A stretch of 13,165 nucleotides of DNA from the NCBI GenBank assembly GCA_020849825.1, contig JADZFP010000610.1, forward strand, positions 1-13,165, written 5' to 3'. Positions within the stretch are counted from its first letter, which is position 1; the number at the start of each line of letters is the position of its first letter. The position numbers and the translations under genes are program-made. Below the pieces are notes generated by a model. That model searched no databases and was not told the DNA's origin. It worked only from the letters and a program-made list of their open reading frames with translations. This DNA is from Saprospiraceae bacterium. GTDB lineage: Bacteria; Bacteroidota; Bacteroidia; Chitinophagales; Saprospiraceae. This document shows, piece after piece, positions 8,229 through 13,165 of the stretch.

Positions 8229-9599
8229 TTAAAGAAGTTGTTCAAGCAGCCATTTCTTTTCGGCGATGGCGGCGGTTTGCTCCACTTCCTCGCGCAGGGC
8301 TGTGCGCACCGAGCGGTCCTGCGGATCGAGGCGCGTCATTTTTTTTACCATCCGCAAAAGCCTCGAATAATTGTCGCGCTGATAACCGATGTCTTTCAGG
8401 CGCCGTAAATAGACCTGAAAACTGTCGAGATGCGATTCCAGCGCTTCCTGGTACCCGCGTTCGTAATAAATCCGCAACAAAATGGCGCGCGCGTCGAGGT
8501 TGGTGAGCGGGTCGCCGAACTCCCGTTCGCGGAGCAAGGTCATCGTCTGGTCGTAGTCGGATTGCCAGAAATACCACACCGCGAGGTTGTAGCAATAGGC
8601 GCTGTGCTGTTCGCGGGGCGGCAGGTATTGGCGATAGCTTTCGATAAAATTCCGCACCCACTCGTATTCTTTCAGGTTGAGCCCCGCCGTAACGGCGTTT
8701 TTGTAGGTAAACCGCGACAAATAGCCGTGTTCGAAAAGCGCCCGGTTTTCCAGTCCCGAATGGTAAAGATCGAAGGCGGTTCGCATGTACTCCCGTTGCC
8801 CCCCGTTGATCTTTCGGATGCAATAGTTGAGGGCCAACAGGTACAAATCGCGGCGCTCGTTGTTGCGGAAAAGCCCCCAATGGGTATCCAGCAGTGTTTT
8901 GGCGGTATGAAAAGCAGCCTCGTTGTTCGTATCGCGCAGGGCTTCGAGCAGGTGTTCGTACAGCGCGATGGTATCTGTTTCCTGAGCGGGCGCCGTCGGC
9001 AGGTCAGCGTCGCGGGAGACGGCTTTGGCGACCGCGGTTCCGCATTCGTAGCGCAAACGGTTCAGGCGGTAGGCCGTCTCGGCAGCCTCGGCCAGCTCGC
9101 TGAGCGGAAGGCCGGCAGCGCGTTTTTGAACGGAGGCGTATTCGAAATGCTCGCGCCGAAGAAGGTGCAACTGATAAAAATAGTGTTCGTCGCGGTATGG
9201 CTCGGCATCGAGGGCCGTGAGGGCCAGTTGCCATTCTTTTTCAAATTCGGGGCCCAGGCCGAGTTTGCGCAGGGCGCGGCTCCGCAACAACCCGACAGCG
9301 GCAGCGTCCGACTGCCATTCGCGCCAGGCCAGGTAGTCGCGCAGGGCGGCCGACAACCACGACATGAGGTGGTTCATGCGGCGGTCGTCGTACTTTTCAT
9401 CCGGATAACAGGCGGAAAATGCCGCCTGCTTGTTCAATAACCCAGGTTTGCCCGACAAGGCTTCGGCCAGGTAATCGAACAGGGCGGTCACGTCGGCGCG
9501 TTGGTTGTGGACGGGCGAAGCCAGCCATTTGCGGGCCTCGCGGCGCGATTTGAGGTCGAGTTTTTCCAATAACCTGAACAGCGTGGAGTTGCGCATCAT
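8229..9599 (-). CDS. Hypothetical helical protein, possibly TPR-like
   Basis: A 456-residue protein I cannot name. It has no signal peptide or membrane segment and is rich in Leu, Arg, Glu, Tyr and Trp, with an almost wholly helical pattern. The N-terminus (LLEKLDLKSRREARKWLASP, then HNQRADVTALFDYL) resembles the opening of a group of uncharacterised Bacteroidota helical proteins with a 'SPxxNxR..V..LF.YL' motif. The middle and C-terminal parts (about 215-410) contain repeated paired-helix stretches with Tyr, Ala and Leu at TPR-like positions ('AYCYNLAVWYFWQSDYDQTM'), which suggests a protein-interaction scaffold. Two adjacent ATGs (9599 and 9596) are equally plausible starts. A TAATTTTG element lies at 9622-9629. 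It is divergent from the large T9SS protein across an AT-rich spacer and upstream of the hypothetical gene at 7489-8151. Likely cytoplasmic. Confidence 0.75.
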   Translation of the reverse strand: MMRNSTLFRLLEKLDLKSRREARKWLASPVHNQRADVTALFDYLAEALSGKPGLLNKQAAFSACYPDEKYDDRRMNHLMSWLSAALRDYLAWREWQSDAAAVGLLRSRALRKLGLGPEFEKEWQLALTALDAEPYRDEHYFYQLHLLRREHFEYASVQKRAAGLPLSELAEAAETAYRLNRLRYECGTAVAKAVSRDADLPTAPAQETDTIALYEHLLEALRDTNNEAAFHTAKTLLDTHWGLFRNNERRDLYLLALNYCIRKINGGQREYMRTAFDLYHSGLENRALFEHGYLSRFTYKNAVTAGLNLKEYEWVRNFIESYRQYLPPREQHSAYCYNLAVWYFWQSDYDQTMTLLREREFGDPLTNLDARAILLRIYYERGYQEALESHLDSFQVYLRRLKDIGYQRDNYSRLLRMVKKMTRLDPQDRSVRTALREEVEQTAAIAEKKWLLEQLL

Positions 9600-9781
9600 T
9601 ATTTGCAGCGGATTTGATTTACAAAATTATTGATAAAATTTAAATTAAAATATTGTAAATCAGTTTTTTAATTTAATATTCTTTTTTATAAAAAGCAAAT
9701 TTTGTATTTGTAGATCAAACACGGAAGCCGCCACTTTTGACCCTGTAAACAGTCGGTGAACCCACCTTGACCCACTAGATT
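9600..9781. promoter_or_regulatory. AT-rich divergent promoter region
   Basis: This spacer separates the two divergently transcribed genes and is strikingly AT-rich: by my count about 12 G or C in 9611-9710. Minus strand: TAATTTTG (9629-9622), an exact TAnnTTTG match, with TTTT at 9650-9647 as a weak -33 element, 22 nt from the 9599 start. Plus strand: TTTG (9707-9710), a 21-nt spacer and CACTTTTG (9732-9739), one mismatch from consensus, giving a leader of roughly 40 nt before 9782. Confidence 0.5.
9640..9676. repeat. 11-bp perfect AT inverted repeat
   Basis: TTAAATTAAAA at 9640-9650 pairs exactly with TTTTAATTTAA at 9666-9676 across a 15-nt loop. It lies between the two divergent promoter candidates. 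It could be an operator for a dimeric regulator, an A/T-rich upstream element or a cruciform. In DNA this AT-rich a chance origin is also plausible. Confidence 0.4.
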
Positions 9782-12583
9782 ATGGAATCATCACTTTATC
9801 ATCCCATGAGAAAAATTCTATTCCTCCTGATCGGATGGCTGGCGACTGTGCCGGCTTTCGCGCAGAGCAACTTTTACGTTCGTTTCCCCGACGACCTCGT
9901 GCTGACCACCAGCATTTCGGCTGATTATGGGGCGCCTGAAATACTGGTCGTCAGTGGCGATGCGCCCACGATTAGTTTTGAAGATGCCGTATTCACCGTC
10001 ATTCCCTATGCCTGTACGCTGATCGAGCGCACCTGGACGATCAAAAGCAGCGCCTACAACCCCGATCTGCCCTGTGTCGTGATCGGCAACCCGACGCCCA
10101 GTGTCCCCAATACGAACCCGGAAAACCTGCCCGGTGTGGTGCTTTCCCCTGCCGGAACGGCCGCCCCCTGGGCGCCGACTGTGGCCTATTACGCGCCGGG
10201 CTCTCCGGCGCCGACCGATTACAGCATCTTTTGGTCAGAAACGGCCAATTGTTACGAATACAGGCAGTTTATCATGTACCTGGATTTTGTCGACCCGGTG
10301 ATCGAGTATTGTTATCCATTTTGTCCGATCGTTTTTGACGAGACCCCAAACGACCCTTTTTTATGGAACAATCCGATCTGGTCCAGCGCCTCCGGCGATA
10401 GCCACGACATCTCGGAAGCGCCGCACGCCTGGAATATCACGGCGTCGGACGCTTTTTACGGCAATGATCTGGACATCTATTTTCAGTTGTTTCTGGATAC
10501 CGACTTCGACGGTACGATGGAAACGGTCGTCAGCAGCCAAAACCCGCCTGCGCCCGGGCAGGTCAACCTGGGCAATGTTTTTAATCCTGGATTTACCGGC
10601 GGCACACCCGTCAATTTTGATGAAAGACCTGTATCTGCGGATCAGAAATACCGATTCGCAATTCGCCAGACGATTCATGGCGACACTGTAACGGCTACAA
10701 TTCTCTGGAATACCGTGGCCAATCCCGACGGCTGGGTAACGCCGGAGTTTCCGCAGGGTACCCACAAAATCAAATGGTTCGTCGGCGACCCTTGCGGCAA
10801 TGAGGCCGTCTGCGAACACCTGATCGGTATCTCGTCCAACAATTTTGCTTTCGAACAAACCCTCCAGGGCACAACCCTGATCGACGCCGATGCCGACTGC
10901 CAGCCCGACACCTCGGAGGCGCTGTTGCCCGGCTGGCGTGCCCGGCTGGAACTGCTCGGCAACCTCGGCGACCCCGTGTACACGCAGTACAGTTCGGCGC
11001 TGCTCGACGGTAAATACCGCTTTTGGGTCGATACGGGCAGTTATTTGCTCAGCGTCGAAGCGCCCAACGGCTACTGGGAAATTTGCCAGGACCCCATTCC
11101 GGTTCAGGTTGACAGCACGGGCGGCGTTACGGTCAATGACTTTGCCGCGCAGGCATTCGTGCAATGCCCGTTTCTGGAAACCGATATCGGTACCTGGGCC
11201 CTGCGGCGCTGTTTCAACAACACGTACACCGCCCGCTATTGCAATACCGGCACGGCGACCGCCGAAGACGCTTTTTTACGCCTGACGCTCGACCCTTTTA
11301 TGAGCCTGGTATCCTCCGGGTTGCCCGGCATCGACGAAGGCAACAACGTCTGGCGTTTCGAACTGGGCGATATCGAGCCGGGTGAGTGCGGTTCGTTCCC
11401 GGTTGTCATTTACCTCGACTGCGACAGTACCGCGGTGGGCCAGACGCACTGCATCGAAGCGCATATCTACCCCGATACATTCTGCCTGGATGTGCCGGGC
11501 TGGTCGGGCGCCAATATCGAGGTGGAGGGGGCTTGTCAGACGGACTCCGTTCGGTTTGTATTGTTCAATACCGGCACGGCGCCCAGTGCCATGCTCGATT
11601 ACATCGTCATTGAAGACAACATCATCAACTACCAGGGGGCGTTCCAGTTGCCGCAGGGCGATTCGATGGTCGTGCTGCTGCCCGCCAACGGCAGTACCTG
11701 GCGCCTCGAAGCCGAGCAGGAGCCGGGCAATCCGCTGCATCCTTTCCCCTCGGCCACGGTGGAGGCCTGCGGATACAATGGCCTGGGCGGGTTCAGTTTC
11801 GGCTACGTGTCGCAATTCGGCGAAGACGACCGCGATCCCTTCGTTTCGATCGACTGCCGCGAAAGCACGGCAGCCTACGACCCGAACGACAAGCAAGGCT
11901 TCCCGCTCGGCTACGGCGACGAGCATTACATCCGGCCCGGTCAGCCGCTCGACTACCTGATTCGTTTCCAGAATACGGGCAACGACACGGCTTTCCAGGT
12001 GGTACTGCGCGACACCCTGCCTTTCTGGCTCGACCCGGTCACGGTGGTTCCGGGCGCCGCCAGCCACGATTATCGCTTCGAATTGTCGGGGGCAGGCTAT
12101 TTGAGTTTTTTCTTCGACAATATTTTGCTGCCCGATTCGACGACGAACGAGCCGGCTTCGCACGGTTTTGTCAAATTCGAGGTGCAACAGCGCCAGAACA
12201 TACCGCTGGGCACGGTGCTTAACAACCGCGCGGGCATCTATTTCGACTTCAACGAACCCGTCATCACCAATTACACCCATCACACGGTCGGCGAGAACTT
12301 TGTCGCCGTACACACCAAAACTCCCGTGGCAGGGGAAATCTCCCGGCAAATCAGTTTGTCGCCCAATCCGGCCACTGCGGGCGATCTGCTCCTGCTGAAA
12401 GGCGCCGAGCTGGGATCCGGTACCTTTGAATGGATCGACGGACTGGGGCGCGCGGTATTGCAGCGGCGCATCGTCGGCAACACGGTCGAAACGGGGGGCG
12501 TTCAACTGCCGGCCGGGGTGTACGGCTTCCGGGTGTCGAGCGCCGGGCGGCTGGTCGGGATGGGGCGAGTGGTGTGGCGCTGA
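9782..12583 (+). CDS. T9SS-exported multidomain surface protein
   Basis: A 933-residue secreted protein of unknown ligand or role, probably surface-attached or released. It has a signal peptide at 1-28 (hydrophobic core ILFLLIGWLATVPAFAQ). A Cys-containing HYR-like region spans about 30-350, with an Asp-rich D239-T-D-F-D-G loop that could bind Ca. A SdrD B-like segment follows at 362-450 ('LIDADADC...ALLPGW...DTGSYLLSV'), then two CARDB/DUF11-like stretches (about 465-560 and 583-690). At 698-836 there is a DUF7619-type domain (DPNDKQG, YLIRFQNTGNDTAF, AGIYFDFNEPVITN). A type A sorting domain at 857-933 ('SLSPNPATAGD...LPAGVYGFRV') directs T9SS export. The ATG at 9782 is used; the ATG at 9806 gives a more classical signal peptide and may be the true start. 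It is followed by a strong hairpin at 12593-12639. Such proteins are typical of Saprospiria; an adhesin or structural role is inference. Confidence 0.88.
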   Translation: MESSLYHPMRKILFLLIGWLATVPAFAQSNFYVRFPDDLVLTTSISADYGAPEILVVSGDAPTISFEDAVFTVIPYACTLIERTWTIKSSAYNPDLPCVVIGNPTPSVPNTNPENLPGVVLSPAGTAAPWAPTVAYYAPGSPAPTDYSIFWSETANCYEYRQFIMYLDFVDPVIEYCYPFCPIVFDETPNDPFLWNNPIWSSASGDSHDISEAPHAWNITASDAFYGNDLDIYFQLFLDTDFDGTMETVVSSQNPPAPGQVNLGNVFNPGFTGGTPVNFDERPVSADQKYRFAIRQTIHGDTVTATILWNTVANPDGWVTPEFPQGTHKIKWFVGDPCGNEAVCEHLIGISSNNFAFEQTLQGTTLIDADADCQPDTSEALLPGWRARLELLGNLGDPVYTQYSSALLDGKYRFWVDTGSYLLSVEAPNGYWEICQDPIPVQVDSTGGVTVNDFAAQAFVQCPFLETDIGTWALRRCFNNTYTARYCNTGTATAEDAFLRLTLDPFMSLVSSGLPGIDEGNNVWRFELGDIEPGECGSFPVVIYLDCDSTAVGQTHCIEAHIYPDTFCLDVPGWSGANIEVEGACQTDSVRFVLFNTGTAPSAMLDYIVIEDNIINYQGAFQLPQGDSMVVLLPANGSTWRLEAEQEPGNPLHPFPSATVEACGYNGLGGFSFGYVSQFGEDDRDPFVSIDCRESTAAYDPNDKQGFPLGYGDEHYIRPGQPLDYLIRFQNTGNDTAFQVVLRDTLPFWLDPVTVVPGAASHDYRFELSGAGYLSFFFDNILLPDSTTNEPASHGFVKFEVQQRQNIPLGTVLNNRAGIYFDFNEPVITNYTHHTVGENFVAVHTKTPVAGEISRQISLSPNPATAGDLLLLKGAELGSGTFEWIDGLGRAVLQRRIVGNTVETGGVQLPAGVYGFRVSSAGRLVGMGRVVWR

Positions 12584-12592
12584 GTGGAAGAG

Positions 12593-12639
12593 ACCGTCTC
12601 GCAAGTCTTGTTGCGCTGGCGCCAGACTTGCGAGACGGT
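12593..12639. terminator. Hairpin with 16-bp perfect arms, probable terminator
   Basis: Bases 12593-12608 (ACCGTCTCGCAAGTCT) pair exactly with 12624-12639 across a 15-nt loop that contains the palindrome GGCGCC. The hairpin begins 10 nt after the stop of the large T9SS gene and is followed by a short T-containing run (TTCTTT, 12639-12644). It lies between convergent genes and could work in both directions, although the minus-strand side has only a weak T run. The perfect symmetry also fits a mobile palindromic repeat. Confidence 0.65.
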
Positions 12640-12673
12640 TCTTTGGGTAATGATAATAGGCCAATTGGTAACT

Positions 12674-12691
12674 CTTTGCCATCGGGCAAAG
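12674..12691 (-). terminator. Small hairpin after the minus-strand T9SS gene
   Basis: CTTTGCC (12674-12680) pairs exactly with GGCAAAG (12685-12691) over a 4-nt loop, starting 2 nt beyond the stop codon at 12694-12696. No clear T run follows on the minus strand, so its terminator role is weak and it may simply be a 3' end structure. Confidence 0.3.
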
Positions 12692-12693
12692 AC

Positions 12694-13165
12694 CTACATT
12701 TTTACAAACCACCCACTCTGCACTTCTCCGCTCTCCGGTTGCCAATGCCAATAATACATTCCTGCAGGCCAATCGTGTACCAGGACTTGTAAATTATCGG
12801 CCGAGCCGGCCCAATCGATTTGTCGGATCATCCGGCCGGAAAAATCAAAAATATGCAGGCGACCCGAAGAAAATCCTGCTTCCAGGTACCAGGTGTCTGT
12901 TACCGGGTTGGGATAGGCTTTTATCGATAAGTTCGCCAGAGGTTCTTTAACAGCGACGGGCGTATCGATGCCCAATGTATCGCAGGGGCTGTCGGGGAAA
13001 TCGTAGAGGCGGTAGTTAGGGAAATTCGGGAGCGATCGGACGGAATAAACACCCAGCGAAAGCCCCTTTTTTTCGTCAACAGGTAATGAATCGGATAACT
13101 CACTCAACACTGGCATAACCCGGGACCGATGCAAAATATTGAAATCGAGCCTGCCGTCCGGCCCG
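12694..13165 (-). CDS. T9SS cargo protein, C-terminal part (cut by window edge)
   Basis: The frame is open from the right edge of the window to the TAG at 12694-12696, giving at least 156 residues of a larger protein. An internal TTG at 13134 is not a credible start. The visible part reads 'GPDGRLDFNI', then 'SLPNFPNYRLYDFPDSPCDTL', then a type A sorting domain that begins 'IKAYPNPVTDTWYLE' and ends 'WPAGMYYWHWQPESGEVQSG' plus WFVKM. The NFPNYRL and SPCDTL stretch is common near the end of Saprospiria secreted proteins whose bodies are predicted beta-propellers ('APDGKIY' repeats); the GPDGRL match supports this, but the body is not visible. It should be exported across the outer membrane by T9SS and is the second such cargo here, convergent with the first. 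Its function is unknown. Confidence 0.85.
   Translation of the reverse strand, partial: GPDGRLDFNILHRSRVMPVLSELSDSLPVDEKKGLSLGVYSVRSLPNFPNYRLYDFPDSPCDTLGIDTPVAVKEPLANLSIKAYPNPVTDTWYLEAGFSSGRLHIFDFSGRMIRQIDWAGSADNLQVLVHDWPAGMYYWHWQPESGEVQSGWFVKM

Noticed and set aside
8430..9440. A 336-codon plus-strand open frame antisense to the helical hypothetical protein
   Set aside because: It lacks any motif or plausible upstream signals, while the minus frame has a credible start and promoter element.
11276..12772. A 498-codon minus-strand open frame antisense to the large T9SS protein
   Set aside because: The plus strand carries a recognisable signal peptide, DUF7619-type domain and sorting domain. 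The antisense frame has no motifs and crosses the intergenic hairpin.

Overview
The window looks like chromosomal DNA of a Bacteroidota bacterium, most likely from the Saprospiria (Saprospiraceae/Lewinella-like). Four things point there. Two secreted proteins end in type IX secretion (T9SS) type A sorting domains. The large one carries the 'DPNDK...FQNTG...IYFDFN' repeat domain common in that class. Starts lack convincing Shine-Dalgarno sites. Several genes are preceded by the Bacteroidota -7 promoter element TAnnTTTG. Coding DNA is moderately GC-rich, and one divergent promoter region (9600-9781) is extremely AT-rich.

Layout. 1-360: a non-coding cluster of imperfect direct and inverted repeats built on TTTGCG/CTCTGCG units. 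370-3736 (minus): enolase, behind its own apparent promoter, and upstream of it a tight tatD-tcdA-GNAT group with 8-nt gaps. 3873-5027 (plus): an exported protein ending in 15-residue 'NG(V/L)xxG' surface repeats. 5022-6860 (minus): an ABC half-transporter that overlaps it tail to tail by 6 bp. 6977-7486 (plus): a bacterial ferritin. 7489-9599 (minus): two unrecognised proteins, one short with a hydrophobic N-terminus and one long, helical and probably cytoplasmic. 9782-12583 (plus): a 933-residue T9SS-exported multidomain surface protein, followed by a strong 16-bp-arm hairpin. 12694-13165 (minus): the C-terminal end of a second T9SS cargo protein, cut by the window edge.

Most of the content is housekeeping (glycolysis, tRNA ct6A modification, iron storage) mixed with cell-surface genes typical of the lineage. 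I see no phage, transposase, CRISPR, toxin-antitoxin or defence island, and no RNA gene. The least explained parts are the repeat cluster at the left edge, the 15-residue solenoid protein, the ferritin with a changed ferroxidase-site position, and the two unrecognised minus-strand genes. I do not see a clear new multi-gene system.
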